A DNA stretch of 64,000 bases from Sphingomonas sp. HF-S4 (GTDB taxonomy: Bacteria; Pseudomonadota; Alphaproteobacteria; Sphingomonadales; Sphingomonadaceae). The translations under genes and the position numbers were made by a program. The first letter of the stretch is position 1, and each line of letters starts with the position of its first letter. Positions 38,021-47,472 of this stretch are shown here, in pieces. The notes beneath the pieces were generated by a model, which saw nothing but the letters and a program-made list of their open reading frames with translations, was not told the DNA's origin and searched no databases. Where the stretch lies: positions 3,348,001 through 3,412,000 of the forward strand of contig NZ_JAWJEJ010000001.1 in the NCBI RefSeq assembly GCF_032911445.1, read 5' to 3'.

Positions 38021-39276
38021 TTCAGCCAGTCCGGGACATGTTCTTCGGCCATGATCGCCTCGGCCGAGATGCGGCCGGCGACGACTTCGAACTTGTCATC
38101 CGAGACGAGCACTTCGGGGACCAGCGGACGGCTGTTATAGGTGCTCGCCATCGTCGCACCGTACGCGCCGGCACTGCGCAGGATCGCGAGGTCGCCGGAC
38201 TTGACCATGTCGATCTCGCGCCCCTTGGCGAAGACGTCGCTGCTCTCGCAGACCGGCCCGGCGACATTGGCCGTGAACTTCTCGCCATTGGGCCGCACCG
38301 CTTCGACATCGTGCCACGCGTCGTACATCGCGACGCGCGCGAGATCGTTCATCGCGGCATCGACGATCACCCAGGGATTGAGCGGGCCAGGCTTGACCCA
38401 CAGCACTTCGGTGAGCAGCACCCCCGAATTGGCCGAGATCACCCGGCCTGGCTCGAACATCAGCTCGACGTCCCAGCCGCGCGTGACGCGCTCGACCATC
38501 GCGCCGAATTCGGCGGGCGACGGCGGGTTATCGCCGTCGCGGTAGCGCACGCCGAGACCGCCGCCGAGATCGACATGGGTGATGGTGTGGCCCGCGGCGC
38601 GGAGATCGACGACGAGCTTGCCGACACGCTCGAACGCGCGCTCGAGCGGGGCAAGGCTCTGGAGCTGGCTGCCGATATGGACGGCGACGCCGCGCAAATC
38701 TAGCCCGGGCAGCGGCGCGAGCCGATCGAAGATCGCCGGCGCCTCGTCGATCGGCAGGCCGAACTTGTTCTCGGCGCGGCCAGTCGAGATCTTCTCGTGG
38801 GTACCGGCATCGACGTCCGGGTTGACGCGCAAGGTCGCGGGGGCGCGCTGGCCGCGGGCGGCGGCGAGCTGCGACAGGACGACGCCTTCTTCCTCGAGCT
38901 CGAGGTTGAACTGGCCGATCCCGGCGTCGAGTGCCTGTTCGAGCTCGGCGCGGGTCTTGCCGACACCCGAGAAGACGATGTCCTTCGCCGCCATCCCCGC
39001 GGCGAGCGCGCGGGCGAGCTCGCCGCCCGAAACGACATCGGCGCCATAGCCTTCATTGGCGAGCAGCCGTAGCACCGCGAGGTTGGGATTGGCCTTGACC
39101 GCGAAGGCCAAATGCTTGCGCTCGATCCCGGCGAGCCCGTCGCGGAAGGCGCGGGCATGGCGCTGGAAGGTCGCGGCGGAGTATGCGTAAACGGGGGTGC
39201 CCACCGCCTCGGCGATGCGGGCGAGCGGGACGTTCTCGACATGCAGTTCGCCGTCGATCAGAGTGAAATGATCCAT
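38017..39276 (-). CDS. lysA: Diaminopimelate decarboxylase
   Basis: 419 aa PLP enzyme making L-lysine from meso-diaminopimelate, last step of lysine biosynthesis. Fold III alanine-racemase-type barrel with PLP-binding Lys in FAVKANPN (K61), HIGSQL, the Gly-rich DLGGGLGVRY phosphate site, FEPGRVISANSG and CESSDVFAKG carrying the active-site Cys. Full length. It sits in argH-lipoprotein-lysA order, known from many proteobacteria. Confidence 0.97.
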   Translation of the reverse strand: MDHFTLIDGELHVENVPLARIAEAVGTPVYAYSAATFQRHARAFRDGLAGIERKHLAFAVKANPNLAVLRLLANEGYGADVVSGGELARALAAGMAAKDIVFSGVGKTRAELEQALDAGIGQFNLELEEEGVVLSQLAAARGQRAPATLRVNPDVDAGTHEKISTGRAENKFGLPIDEAPAIFDRLAPLPGLDLRGVAVHIGSQLQSLAPLERAFERVGKLVVDLRAAGHTITHVDLGGGLGVRYRDGDNPPSPAEFGAMVERVTRGWDVELMFEPGRVISANSGVLLTEVLWVKPGPLNPWVIVDAAMNDLARVAMYDAWHDVEAVRPNGEKFTANVAGPVCESSDVFAKGREIDMVKSGDLAILRSAGAYGATMASTYNSRPLVPEVLVSDDKFEVVAGRISAEAIMAEEHVPDWLK

Positions 39277-39285
39277 GATATTCCG

Positions 39286-39528
39286 TCAGTTGGGAGGCGG
39301 CAGATCGAACGGGTCGGTCCGCCGTTTGTCCGAGCTCTCGATGAGGTCGTCGCTGCGCGCGGGGCGCGTGGCCACCGGCGGTTTGAGCAGATCCTCGGGC
39401 GTCGGCGTCGTAGTCGCGCCATAGGGCGCGGGGGGCAGCGACGCGCCTTCCGCCGGTTTGAGACCTTCGCGCGCGCCGCAGCCGGCCAGCGCCAGCAACG
39501 CGGTGAGCAGCAACAGCTCGCGCTTCAT
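39286..39528 (-). CDS. Small lipoprotein between argH and lysA (LptM-like position)
   Basis: 80 aa: signal peptide [17 protein letters not shown] with lipobox LAGC (Cys17), then a Pro-rich disordered tail. Proteobacteria often have a tiny lipoprotein directly upstream of lysA; in E. coli it is LptM, which helps the LPS translocon mature. The tail here is much longer and not clearly homologous. Its start overlaps the argH stop (ATGA). Confidence 0.75.
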   Translation of the reverse strand: MKRELLLLTALLALAGCGAREGLKPAEGASLPPAPYGATTTPTPEDLLKPPVATRPARSDDLIESSDKRRTDPFDLPPPN

Positions 39529-40904
39529 CGTCCTTCCTCCTCGCGACCCTGACGGGCCGCAGCGATCGCCGCGCGAACCCGCACCGGCGCAGTGCCGCCG
39601 AAGCTGGTGCGGCTGTTGACCGACGCATCGACGCTGAGCACGCCATATACGCGATCATCGATCCGCGCGTCGATTTCCTTCAGTGCATCGAGCGATAGCT
39701 GATCGAGCCGGCCACCCTGCGCCTCGGCCGCCGCGACGGCACGCCCGGTTATATGGTGCGCCTCGCGAAACGGGATGCCCGCCTCGCGCACCAGCCAGTC
39801 GGCAAGGTCGGTCGCAGTGGCGAACCCAGATTCGGCGAGGCCGCGCATGCGATCGGTGCGGAAGGTCGCGCTTTCGACCATCCCGGTCATCGCTGCGATG
39901 CACAGGCCGAGCAGGTCATGCGCCTCGAACACCGGCGGCTTGTCGTCCTGCATGTCCTTCGAATAAGCGAGCGGCAGGCCCTTCATCGTGATCATCAGGC
40001 TCACCAAAGCACCGGTGATCCGCCCGGCATGGCCGCGGACCAGCTCGGCGGCGTCGGGGTTGCGCTTCTGCGGCATGATCGAGCTGCCGGTCGACCATTG
40101 GTCGGAAAGGCTGACGAAGCCGAAGGGCTGGCTTGCCCAGATCACGAACTCCTCGGCCAGCCGGCTCAGATGCAGGCTGCACTGCGCCGCGGCGGTGAGA
40201 TATTCGATCGCAAAGTCGCGATCGGAGACCGAATCGAGCGAGTTGCGCGTCGGGCCGTCGAAGCCGAGCGCTTGCGCGGTGGCGTCGCGGTCGAGCGGGA
40301 AACCGGTGCCGGCGAGCGCCGCCGAGCCGAGCGGGCAGAGGTTCATCCGGGCGCGGGCGTCGGTGAAGCGTGAGCGATCGCGCGCGAACATCTCGAAATA
40401 GGCCATCAGGTGATGGCCGAGCGTCACCGGCTGGGCGCTCTGGAGATGGGTGAAGCCGGGCATGACGCTCTCGGCATGTTCTTCGGCACGCGCGAGCAGC
40501 GCGTCCTGGAGCCCGGCCAGCGCCGCCTCGGCCTGGTCGATCGCGTCGCGCACCCAGAGGCGGAAGTCGGTCGCGACCTGGTCGTTGCGCGAGCGCGCGG
40601 TGTGGAGCCGGCCTGCGGACGGCCCGATCCGATCGGCCAGCCGCGCCTCTGCGAGCATGTGGATATCCTCGAGCGCAAGATCGTCGGGGACGCCCTGTTC
40701 CTCGAACTCGACGGCAACGGCATCGAGCCCCTCGCCGATCCGCGCGGCATCCTCTTCGGAAACGATCCCCTGGCGCCCGAGCATTTCGACATGCGCCTTC
40801 GATCCGAGCAGATCCTGCCGCCACATCCGCTTGTCGAAGGGAATCGAGGCGTTTATCTCCCGCATGACTGCAGAGGGCCCTTCAGCGAAGCGCCCACCCC
40901 ACAT
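39525..40904 (-). CDS. argH: Argininosuccinate lyase
   Basis: 459 aa enzyme for the last step of arginine biosynthesis, cleaving argininosuccinate to arginine and fumarate. [11 protein letters not shown] start, [30 protein letters not shown] and the fumarase-family signature [12 protein letters not shown] are all present. The ATG at 40904 gives exact family length; the nearest Shine-Dalgarno-like AAGGA is 13 bases away. Start codons of argH and the TlpA gene almost coincide. Confidence 0.97.
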   Translation of the reverse strand: MWGGRFAEGPSAVMREINASIPFDKRMWRQDLLGSKAHVEMLGRQGIVSEEDAARIGEGLDAVAVEFEEQGVPDDLALEDIHMLAEARLADRIGPSAGRLHTARSRNDQVATDFRLWVRDAIDQAEAALAGLQDALLARAEEHAESVMPGFTHLQSAQPVTLGHHLMAYFEMFARDRSRFTDARARMNLCPLGSAALAGTGFPLDRDATAQALGFDGPTRNSLDSVSDRDFAIEYLTAAAQCSLHLSRLAEEFVIWASQPFGFVSLSDQWSTGSSIMPQKRNPDAAELVRGHAGRITGALVSLMITMKGLPLAYSKDMQDDKPPVFEAHDLLGLCIAAMTGMVESATFRTDRMRGLAESGFATATDLADWLVREAGIPFREAHHITGRAVAAAEAQGGRLDQLSLDALKEIDARIDDRVYGVLSVDASVNSRTSFGGTAPVRVRAAIAAARQGREEEGR

Positions 40905-40920
40905 GGCATTGGAGCTATCC

Positions 40921-41487
40921 TTGCGCCCAGCGATTGCGCTTCTCCTTCTTGCAGCGAGCCTGACCGGCGGCTGCGATAGGCAATCCCAACCCCAGCGGCA
41001 AGCCGAGGGCGCGAATGTCGCGCTCGAGGCGCCAGCCAAGCCGATCGACAAGCTCGATCGCAGCCATAAGGGCGAGGCCGCGCCGGCCTTCCCGTTCGCC
41101 GATGGCGCGGGCAAGAAACGCACGCTCGCCGATTTCCGCGGCAAGCCGGTGCTGCTCAACCTGTGGGCGACCTGGTGTGCGCCGTGCGTCAAGGAAATGC
41201 CGACGCTCGATGCGCTGGCCGTGCGCGAGGGCGAAAAGCTCCAGGTTGTGACGATCAGCCAGGATTTCGATCCGGCAAAGGTGGCACCGTTCTTCGCAGC
41301 AGCGAAGTTCCAGAAGCTCCAACCCAATATCGATAGCGATGTCACGTTCAGCACGCGGATGGGCGTCAACCTGCCGACGACGATCCTCTATGACGCGGTC
41401 GGCGCAGAAATATGGCGGAAACTCGGAGACACAAATTGGGCCAGCGACGAGGCCGCCAAGTTGATCGCTGAGGCGCAGATTCCGTAA
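40921..41487 (+). CDS. TlpA-like thioredoxin lipoprotein
   Basis: 188 aa periplasmic thiol-disulfide oxidoreductase. The lipobox LTGGC gives a lipid anchor; the thioredoxin fold has [17 protein letters not shown] with active site CAPC, and a cis-Pro region NLPTTILYD. Likely a TlpA/ResA-type reductant, for example for cytochrome c assembly. The TTG at 40921 is chosen since GGAG lies 6 bases upstream and the signal peptide then begins [10 protein letters not shown]; the ATG at 40903 has no ribosome site and adds six residues. Confidence 0.88.
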   Translation: MRPAIALLLLAASLTGGCDRQSQPQRQAEGANVALEAPAKPIDKLDRSHKGEAAPAFPFADGAGKKRTLADFRGKPVLLNLWATWCAPCVKEMPTLDALAVREGEKLQVVTISQDFDPAKVAPFFAAAKFQKLQPNIDSDVTFSTRMGVNLPTTILYDAVGAEIWRKLGDTNWASDEAAKLIAEAQIP

Positions 41488-41583
41488 CGTCATTCGAATA
41501 TACTGAACCGACTGGTAACGTTGTTGACATTGACGTTCACGGAAACAATTTTCGAGTCAAAGCGCCGTTAATGACCCCATTGG

Positions 41584-41646
41584 CCTATGAATCCGGAAAG
41601 CCCCGACCTTTCAGGGAAGAGCCGGGCTTTCTTCGGAAACATAGGG
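41584..41646 (+). promoter_or_regulatory. Folded 5' leader of the chemoreceptor mRNA
   Basis: Nested complementary pairs: CCTATG (41584-41589) with CATAGG (41640-41645), CCG (41593-41595) with CGG (41634-41636), GAAAGCCC (41596-41603) with GGGCTTTC (41624-41631), around a 20-base apical loop. The closing helix contains AGGG, the only Shine-Dalgarno sequence for ATG 41655. Not a riboswitch class I recognise. Confidence 0.5.
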
Positions 41647-41654
41647 TCGAAACA

Positions 41655-43535
41655 ATGCAACGGATTCTCGGTCGGATCTCCATCTCCAGCAAATTCCTCG
41701 GGCTGCTAGGGCTGCTCGGGCTGGTCACGCTCGGCATCGCCATCGCCAGTTCGGTCGCGCTGCGCAACACGTCGGCGAGCTATTCGGAGGTCGTCGACAG
41801 CAAGCTGCCGGTGACCACGCGCTATGCCCGCCTCAATCGCCTGGCCGTCGAGATGGGGCTCAACGGCTATCGCGTCCTGGTATATCCGGGCGGTTCGTCG
41901 GTCGGCCGCACCTCGATGGAGGGCGTGGAGACGGCGTTCAAGTCGGCCGAGACGCTGCTCGACGAAGTGAACGCGCTCGATAGCAGCGCTGCCGAAGAGA
42001 CCGCCGAACTTCGCGTCGCCGTTGCGAGCATCCATGCCCAGACCGCCGACGCCGCGAAAAAGGGCTTTGTGAATGATAACGATGCGGCACGGGTGATCCT
42101 GGAAAAGGTCGATGGTGAGATCGATGCACTCGCCACCAAGCTTCAGAAGCTCAACAAGGGGCGTACCGATAAAGCCTCGGCACTCGCCAAGACGCTTTCC
42201 GAACAGTCTGCCGCGACGGCGTGGACGCTGCTTGCGGTCAGCGTCCTCGGCCTGATCGGGGCGATCGCCACGGCGCTGGTCGTCTCGCGGATCGGCATCA
42301 CCGGCCCGATCAAGAACCTGCAGGAGACGATGGCCAAGCTCGCCGCGGGCAACAACCGCGTCGAGGTCGAGGGCACCGAGCGCCGCGACGAAGTGGGCAG
42401 CATGGCCAAGACCGTGCTGGTGTTCCGCGAAGCAGCGGTCGAGAAGGAAAAGGCCGACGCAGCCAAGAAAATCTCGGATGCCGAGCAGCAGCGCGTGGTC
42501 ACGACGCTCGAGTCGAACCTCAGCAAGCTGGCGCAGGGCGACCTGACCATCTCGATCGACGAGGCATTCTCGCCAGCCTATGAATCGGTCAAGACCAACT
42601 TCAATGCCGCCGTCGCCGAACTGCGCACGCTGATCGGCACGGTGATGGAAAGCACGATCGCGATCCGCACCGGCTCGGGCGAAATCGCCCAGGCCTCCGA
42701 GGATCTGGCGCGCCGCACCGAAGCCAATGCCGCGAGCCTCGAAGAGACCTCGGCAGCCGTCACCCAGATGGACGGCCGCCTCAAGGCCACTGCCGCCTCG
42801 GCCGGCCGCACCGTCGAGCGCGCCGATGGCGCCATCGCCACGGTCTCGGGCGGTCGCAAGATCGCCGACGAGGCAGTCCAGGCGATGAGCCGGGTCGCCG
42901 ACGGCGCCAAGGGCATCGACAGCGTGATCGAAGGTCTCGACAAGATCGCGTTCCAGACGCGCGTTCTTGCGATGAACGCGGCGGTCGAAGCCGGGCGGGC
43001 GGGTGAAGCGGGCCGCGGCTTCGCCGTCGTCGCCGACCTCGTCTCGGCGCTCGCGATGCGCTCGGAAGAAGAAGCCGCACGGGCTCGCGACCAGCTCACC
43101 GCGACGCAGACCGACATCGTCTCGGCGGTGGAGATGGTCCAGAAGGTCGATGTCGCGCTTGCCGACATCTCGGGCGACGTGGGCGAGGTCCATACGCTGC
43201 TCGGTCAGATGGCGAGCGACAACCAGGCGCAGTCGACCGCGATCACCGAGATCAGCGTCGCGATCGGCACGATGGACCAGTCGACCCAGCAGAACGCCGC
43301 GATGGTCGAGCAGACCTCGGCTGCCGCGCGCAACCTGTCGAGCGAAGTCGTCGCTCTCAGCGAGCAGGCGTCGAAGTTCGATGTCGGCGGCAACGCCCGT
43401 CCGGTCGCGCGCACCAGCGCCCCGGCCCGGACCGCCGCAGCGCCGGCCAAGTCGAACGGCTATGTCTCGCCGGTCAAGGCATTGCCCGTCGCGGCGATGG
43501 CCAGCGCCGGCGGCGACGATTGGGCGTCGTTCTAA
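41655..43535 (+). CDS. Methyl-accepting chemotaxis protein
   Basis: 626 aa inner-membrane chemoreceptor. Membrane segments at about 14-36 and 188-210 flank a helical periplasmic sensor of roughly 150 residues. HAMP follows, then the signalling hairpin whose tip reads NAAVEAGRAGEAGRGFAVVADL (about residues 440-461; a Gly replaces the usual Ala). The last five residues DWASF fit the xWxxF tether for CheR/CheB, so adaptation by methylation is likely. ATG 41655 is chosen from the hydrophobic N-terminus and AGGG 8 bases upstream. No che genes adjoin it, so it is an orphan receptor. Confidence 0.93.
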   Translation: MQRILGRISISSKFLGLLGLLGLVTLGIAIASSVALRNTSASYSEVVDSKLPVTTRYARLNRLAVEMGLNGYRVLVYPGGSSVGRTSMEGVETAFKSAETLLDEVNALDSSAAEETAELRVAVASIHAQTADAAKKGFVNDNDAARVILEKVDGEIDALATKLQKLNKGRTDKASALAKTLSEQSAATAWTLLAVSVLGLIGAIATALVVSRIGITGPIKNLQETMAKLAAGNNRVEVEGTERRDEVGSMAKTVLVFREAAVEKEKADAAKKISDAEQQRVVTTLESNLSKLAQGDLTISIDEAFSPAYESVKTNFNAAVAELRTLIGTVMESTIAIRTGSGEIAQASEDLARRTEANAASLEETSAAVTQMDGRLKATAASAGRTVERADGAIATVSGGRKIADEAVQAMSRVADGAKGIDSVIEGLDKIAFQTRVLAMNAAVEAGRAGEAGRGFAVVADLVSALAMRSEEEAARARDQLTATQTDIVSAVEMVQKVDVALADISGDVGEVHTLLGQMASDNQAQSTAITEISVAIGTMDQSTQQNAAMVEQTSAAARNLSSEVVALSEQASKFDVGGNARPVARTSAPARTAAAPAKSNGYVSPVKALPVAAMASAGGDDWASF

Positions 43536-43547
43536 ACGACGTCTGAC

Positions 43548-43581
43548 GCCGGAGGGGCGTTCCGTACCCCGTCCCTCCGGC
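43548..43581 (+). terminator. Stem-loop 12 bases after the chemoreceptor stop
   Basis: GCCGGAGGG (43548-43556) and CCCTCCGGC (43573-43581), perfect 9-base arms, 16-base loop. It is followed by a second stronger stem-loop. Confidence 0.5.
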
Positions 43582-43602
43582 ACCCCTCTCGAATACCCCC
43601 GA

Positions 43603-43644
43603 GCGACCGGCGGCGAATCATGCGATTCGTCGCCGGTCGCTTTG
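43603..43644 (+). terminator. Strong terminator hairpin of the chemoreceptor gene
   Basis: A 17-base stem, 43603-43619 with 43624-43640 (one G-U pair), loop ATGC, then TTTGC. Confidence 0.75.
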
Positions 43645-43729
43645 CGTGCTGCGATGGATGAGAGCTCGCATTCGCGCGATCGACGGCGCGATCGCACGCG
43701 GCGACCGATCTTCGAAATCGAAGGAAACC

Positions 43730-43803
43730 TGGATGCCCCGTGAGGATTCGAACCTCAATTGACGGAGTCAGAGTCCGTAGTCTTACCTTTAGACGACGGG
43801 GCA
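43730..43803 (-). tRNA. tRNA-Gln (anticodon CTG)
   Basis: Cloverleaf on the minus strand: acceptor TGCCCCG / CGGGGCA (43803-43797 with 43740-43734), anticodon stem ACGGA/TCCGT with loop CTCTGAC (anticodon CTG, 43771-43769), T-loop GTTCGAATC. The 3' CCA is encoded in the DNA (43732-43730). Decodes CAG glutamine codons. Confidence 0.97.
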
Positions 43804-43956
43804 ACAGGGGCGGCGAGATAGGACGACATTCCAGTGCTGTCAACGCGGCTTTTCGCCCGCGCCTTGCCCCGCCCCTCCGCCTGCGCTAGCCTCGCGCCCA
43901 AGCACCGGACGGCTGCAGGTGGCCGAGACGGAACAGAACATAAGCGAGTACAAGCG

Positions 43957-45012
43957 ATGGGGGATGGCCCAGCCAGAGTGCCCCGTGGCCGGAACAGTGG
44001 TTCCGCCCAACCGATCCCCAAGGCGCCGCCCGAGCGGGCGATGCGTGCCCGCTGGCCCGAATCGCGCCATTTCGCCGCGCTAGACCTCGGCACCAACAAT
44101 TGCCGGCTGCTGATCGCGCGGCCGCAGGGCAGCAGCTTCACCGTCATCGACGCCTTTTCGCGGATCGTCCGGCTGGGCGAGGGTCTCGCGACGACGGGCC
44201 AGCTTTCGGATGCCGCGATCGAGCGGACGATCGCGGCGCTGCGCATCTGCGCCGACAAGCTCAAGCGCCGTAACGTCGCGCTCGCCCGCTCGGTTGCGAC
44301 CGAGGCGTGCCGCCAAGCCTCGAACGGCGCCGCGTTCATCGAGCGCGTCTATCACGAGACCGGCATCGCGCTCGACATCATCACTGCCGAGGAAGAGGCG
44401 CGGCTCGCCGTGCTCGGCTGCCACGCACTGCTCGAGCCCGGCGACGGACCTGCGTTGGTGTTCGACATCGGCGGAGGATCGACCGAGCTCGTCCTGGTCG
44501 ATTCGCGTGCCGCAGTGCCGCGCATCCTCGACTGGCACAGCGCGCCCTGGGGCGTCGTCTCGCTCACCGAGGCGGCGGGGCTCGCCGACGGATCGGCGCA
44601 GGGCGCGGCGGTCTATGCCGATATGCGCGCACGCGTATCGGAGAGCTTCGCACCGTTCGTATCGCGGCTGCGCACCCCCAAGGGCACGCCGCGGCTGCTC
44701 GGCACTTCGGGCACCGTCACCACGCTCGCCAGCGTGCATCTCGGGCTGCCGACCTATGACCGCTCGGTGGTCGACGGGCTGATCGTCCCGTCGGCGGCGA
44801 TGCGCGACGTCAGCCAGCGAATCTCGACCATGAGCATGGCCGAGCGCTCGCAGGTGCCATGCATCGGCGCCGAGCGCGCCGACCTGGTCGTCGCGGGCTG
44901 CGCGATCCTCGAGACGATCCTGGACCTTTGGCCGGCCGAACGGCTCGGCATCGCCGATCGCGGCATTCGCGAGGGCATCCTCAGACGATTGATGAATGGA
45001 GAAAGATTGTGA
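43957..45012 (+). CDS. ppx: Ppx/GppA phosphatase family protein
   Basis: 351 aa exopolyphosphatase/guanosine-pentaphosphatase of the actin-like ATPase fold. Marks are FAALDLGTNNCRLLIARP (phosphate loop 1), FSRIVRLGEGL, ARSVATEACRQASN, TAEEEARLAV and the second phosphate site DIGGGSTEL. It hydrolyses polyphosphate or pppGpp. The frame opens from 43834, but ATG 43957 (or ATG 44041) fits the domain boundary better. Its stop overlaps the GTG start of rlmE, as in other alphaproteobacteria. Confidence 0.93.
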   Translation: MGDGPARVPRGRNSGSAQPIPKAPPERAMRARWPESRHFAALDLGTNNCRLLIARPQGSSFTVIDAFSRIVRLGEGLATTGQLSDAAIERTIAALRICADKLKRRNVALARSVATEACRQASNGAAFIERVYHETGIALDIITAEEEARLAVLGCHALLEPGDGPALVFDIGGGSTELVLVDSRAAVPRILDWHSAPWGVVSLTEAAGLADGSAQGAAVYADMRARVSESFAPFVSRLRTPKGTPRLLGTSGTVTTLASVHLGLPTYDRSVVDGLIVPSAAMRDVSQRISTMSMAERSQVPCIGAERADLVVAGCAILETILDLWPAERLGIADRGIREGILRRLMNGERL

Positions 45013-45689
45013 GCCGAGGCGGCGCACGCGGGCATACCCGCGTCAAGACGGCGCGCAGCCGCACCGCGCAATCGACGCGCTGGCTCGAACGCCAGCTCAA
45101 CGACCCCTATGTCAAGCGCGCCAAGGCCGAGGGCTATCGCAGCCGCGCCGCATACAAGCTGATCGAGCTCGACGAGAAGTTCGATTTTCTCAAGGGTTCG
45201 AAGCGCGTCATCGACCTGGGGCTGGCCCCGGGCGGCTGGACGCAGGTGGTGCGCAAGCGGCTGCCCAAGGCCGTGGTGGTCGGGATCGATCTGCTGCCGG
45301 TCGATCCGATCGACGGCGCGACGATCCTGCAGATGGACTTCATGGACGATGCCGCGCCCGACCGGCTGATCGAGGCGCTGGGCGGCGCGCCCGACCTAAT
45401 CGTCTCCGACATGGCGGCCAATACCGTCGGCCACCCGCAGACCGATGCGCTGCGCACGATGGGCCTGGTCGAGGCGGCGCTCGATTTCGCGGTCCAGGTG
45501 ATACAGCCTGGCGGGACGTTCGTTTCGAAGGTGTTCGCCGGCGGTGCCGATTCGGCGCTCGTCGCCGAGATGAAGCGCAACTTCGCGACGGTGAAGCACG
45601 CCAAGCCGCCGTCCAGCCGCAAGGGCTCGGTCGAGTGGTTCGTGGTGGCGCAAGGGTTCAAGGGCCGGCGCGAACCTACCCCCGAATGA
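45009..45689 (+). CDS. rlmE: 23S rRNA 2'-O-methyltransferase RlmE (FtsJ)
   Basis: 226 aa SAM-dependent enzyme that methylates U2552 (E. coli numbering) of 23S rRNA in the late 50S particle. Catalytic K-D-K-E tetrad visible: Lys in RAAYKLIELD, Asp in VSDMAAN, Lys in FVSKVFAGG, Glu in SVEWFVVAQGF; SAM loop DLGLAPGGWTQV. GTG start at 45009 with GGAGAAAG upstream overlaps the ppx stop (GTGA). N-terminal basic arm of about 30 residues (RVKTARSRTAQST) is usual for the alpha branch. Confidence 0.96.
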   Translation: MSRGGARGHTRVKTARSRTAQSTRWLERQLNDPYVKRAKAEGYRSRAAYKLIELDEKFDFLKGSKRVIDLGLAPGGWTQVVRKRLPKAVVVGIDLLPVDPIDGATILQMDFMDDAAPDRLIEALGGAPDLIVSDMAANTVGHPQTDALRTMGLVEAALDFAVQVIQPGGTFVSKVFAGGADSALVAEMKRNFATVKHAKPPSSRKGSVEWFVVAQGFKGRREPTPE

Positions 45690-45717
45690 AAAACGGCCCC
45701 GGATCGCTCCGGGGCCG
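45689..45717. terminator. Bidirectional terminator rlmE/rpoZ
   Basis: CGGCCCCGGA-TCGC-TCCGGGGCCG, perfect 10-base arms (45694-45717), preceded by five A, so on the minus strand it is followed by TTTTT. It terminates rpoZ well and rlmE probably. Confidence 0.88.
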
Positions 45718-45743
45718 CCTTACGCTCGGGTCGCTGCGAAGGC

Positions 45744-46088
45744 TCAGCCTTCGTAGTCGGCGCCCAGATTCTGGTTGCGGGGCGGGGCCGCCGCGGTGAG
45801 GCGCAGCGCCTCGGCCGACTGGGCCAGCGAGCCGACCTCGTCCGGGGCTTCCTCGTCGTCGATCTGGACGCGCTGCAGGCTCGAGACCACCGCTTCTTCG
45901 AGGTGATTCGGGCGAACCATCTCCTCGGCGATCTCGCGCAGCGCGACGACCGGATTCTTGTCACGGTCGCGGTCGAGCATCAGCTCGGCACCGCCCGAGA
46001 TCTGCCGTGCGCGCTGCGCTGCGAACAGGACCAGGTCGAACCGGTTCGGGATCTTGTCGACGCAATCCTCGACTGTGACGCGCGCCAT
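45744..46088 (-). CDS. rpoZ: RNA polymerase omega subunit
   Basis: 114 aa. [30 protein letters not shown] (positions 1-30) is the diagnostic omega N-terminus, [17 protein letters not shown] follows, then an acidic tail. It helps assembly of RNA polymerase and in many bacteria helps form a ppGpp site. Monocistronic here with a strong terminator. Confidence 0.97.
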   Translation of the reverse strand: MARVTVEDCVDKIPNRFDLVLFAAQRARQISGGAELMLDRDRDKNPVVALREIAEEMVRPNHLEEAVVSSLQRVQIDDEEAPDEVGSLAQSAEALRLTAAAPPRNQNLGADYEG

Positions 46089-46242
46089 CTACGCTTCCTT
46101 GAAAATGGGAATTCGGGAGAGGGGCGGCAGATAGGCAGCACCCCAAGGATTGTCAAGAAAAACGCCGCCCGCGCCGTGCCAGGCAACCTGCGCGCAACCC
46201 GCGAGTTCAAGGGACGAACGGCTTGTCAGGATCGCGCGACGC

Positions 46243-47472
46243 ATGCGAGCATTGGAGACCACCGCCCTTGCCGCAGGCGCCGGGGCGGCCCATGACCCCG
46301 GCATGGATCGCTGGTCGCAGCCCTTCACCGTCGACGGCAGCCGGCTGACGATGCTGCCCGATGGCCCTGAGCGGATGGACGCGCTGCTCGGACTCATACG
46401 CGGGGCGAAGCGTTCGCTGCGTGTGCTGTATTATATCTATGTCGACGACGCCGCGGGTGCCGCGGTGCGCGCGGCGCTGATCGACGCGGCACGGCGCGGC
46501 GTGAAGGTCTACCTGATCGTCGATGGCCTGGGCAGCGAGCATGCCGCCGCGCATCGCTTTTTCGACCCGCTGCGCGAGGCTGGCGTCGATGTGTGCCGCT
46601 TCGTACCGCGCTGGGGGCGCCGCTATCTGCTGCGCAACCACCAGAAGCTTGCGCTCGCTGATGAGGAGCGGGTGATCATCGGCGGGTTCAACATCGAGGA
46701 CAGCTATTTCGGAACGCCCGAGCAGGATGCGTGGCGCGACCTGGGATTGCTCGTCGAGGGGCCGGCGGCGGCACGGCTGGTCGGCTATTTCGACGCGCTG
46801 TCGCGCTGGGCGAAACGGCCGCGTGCCTCGCTGCGCGCGCTGGCGCGGCTGCTGCGCGAATGGAGCGAGCCCGAGGGCAAGACGCGCTGGCTGCTCGGCG
46901 GGCCGATGCGCCAGCTCTCGCCCTGGGCCCGCGTCGTCAAGCGCGAGATGCAGCTTGCCCAATCGATCGACCTGATCACGTCCTATTTCGCGCCCAACCC
47001 GGCGATGCTGCGGCGGCTAGACAAAGCGGGAAAGCGCGGGCGGGTGCGGCTGGTGCTGCCCTCGAAGGTCGACCACACCGCATCCTTATGGGCGGCGCAT
47101 TTCACCTATGCGGGGCTGCTGCGGAAGCAAGTGCAGATCTACGAGTATCAGCCGACCAAGCTTCACATGAAGCTCTTCGTCATCGACGATGTCGTCCATA
47201 TCGGATCGGCCAATTTCGACATCCGCAGCCTGTATCTCAACCTTGAGCTGATGTTGCGGATCGAGGATCGTGCGTTCGCGGCGCATGTCCGCAGCTTTGT
47301 CGAGCACGAGATCGCCGATTCGGAGTTGGTGACCCCGGCGATCTACAAGGCCCGCACGGGGCTGTGGACACGGGTCAAGCAGTTCGCCGCCTACTTCGTG
47401 ATGGCGGTGCTCGACTATAACGTGACGCGACGGCTCAATTTCGGTCCGCAGCAGCCGCGCCACCGCGGTTGA
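46243..47472 (+). CDS. Phospholipase D / cardiolipin-synthase-like protein
   Basis: 409 aa with two HxKxxxxD motifs: NHQKLALAD (H133) followed by the GGFN turn, and LHMKLFVID (H308) followed by GSANFD. Both are intact, so phosphatidyl transfer or hydrolysis is likely; the layout suits a ClsB/ClsC-like cardiolipin synthase. There is no N-terminal membrane pair; a hydrophobic patch sits near 380 (FAAYFVMAVLDYN). Start ATG 46243 is one of several options in a frame open from 46150. Its last 38 bases overlap the convergent tetR gene. Confidence 0.85.
   Translation: MRALETTALAAGAGAAHDPGMDRWSQPFTVDGSRLTMLPDGPERMDALLGLIRGAKRSLRVLYYIYVDDAAGAAVRAALIDAARRGVKVYLIVDGLGSEHAAAHRFFDPLREAGVDVCRFVPRWGRRYLLRNHQKLALADEERVIIGGFNIEDSYFGTPEQDAWRDLGLLVEGPAAARLVGYFDALSRWAKRPRASLRALARLLREWSEPEGKTRWLLGGPMRQLSPWARVVKREMQLAQSIDLITSYFAPNPAMLRRLDKAGKRGRVRLVLPSKVDHTASLWAAHFTYAGLLRKQVQIYEYQPTKLHMKLFVIDDVVHIGSANFDIRSLYLNLELMLRIEDRAFAAHVRSFVEHEIADSELVTPAIYKARTGLWTRVKQFAAYFVMAVLDYNVTRRLNFGPQQPRHRG

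Noticed and set aside
41584..41646. Cyclic-di-GMP riboswitch
   Set aside because: The conserved GEMM core sequences are not present; only the fold and the hidden ribosome site are supported.
41706..43697. 663-codon minus-strand frame over the chemoreceptor
   Set aside because: Shadow; the plus-strand chemoreceptor has clear domains.
43834..43956. Upstream extension of the ppx frame
   Set aside because: No ribosome site and no match to the family before the start at 43957.
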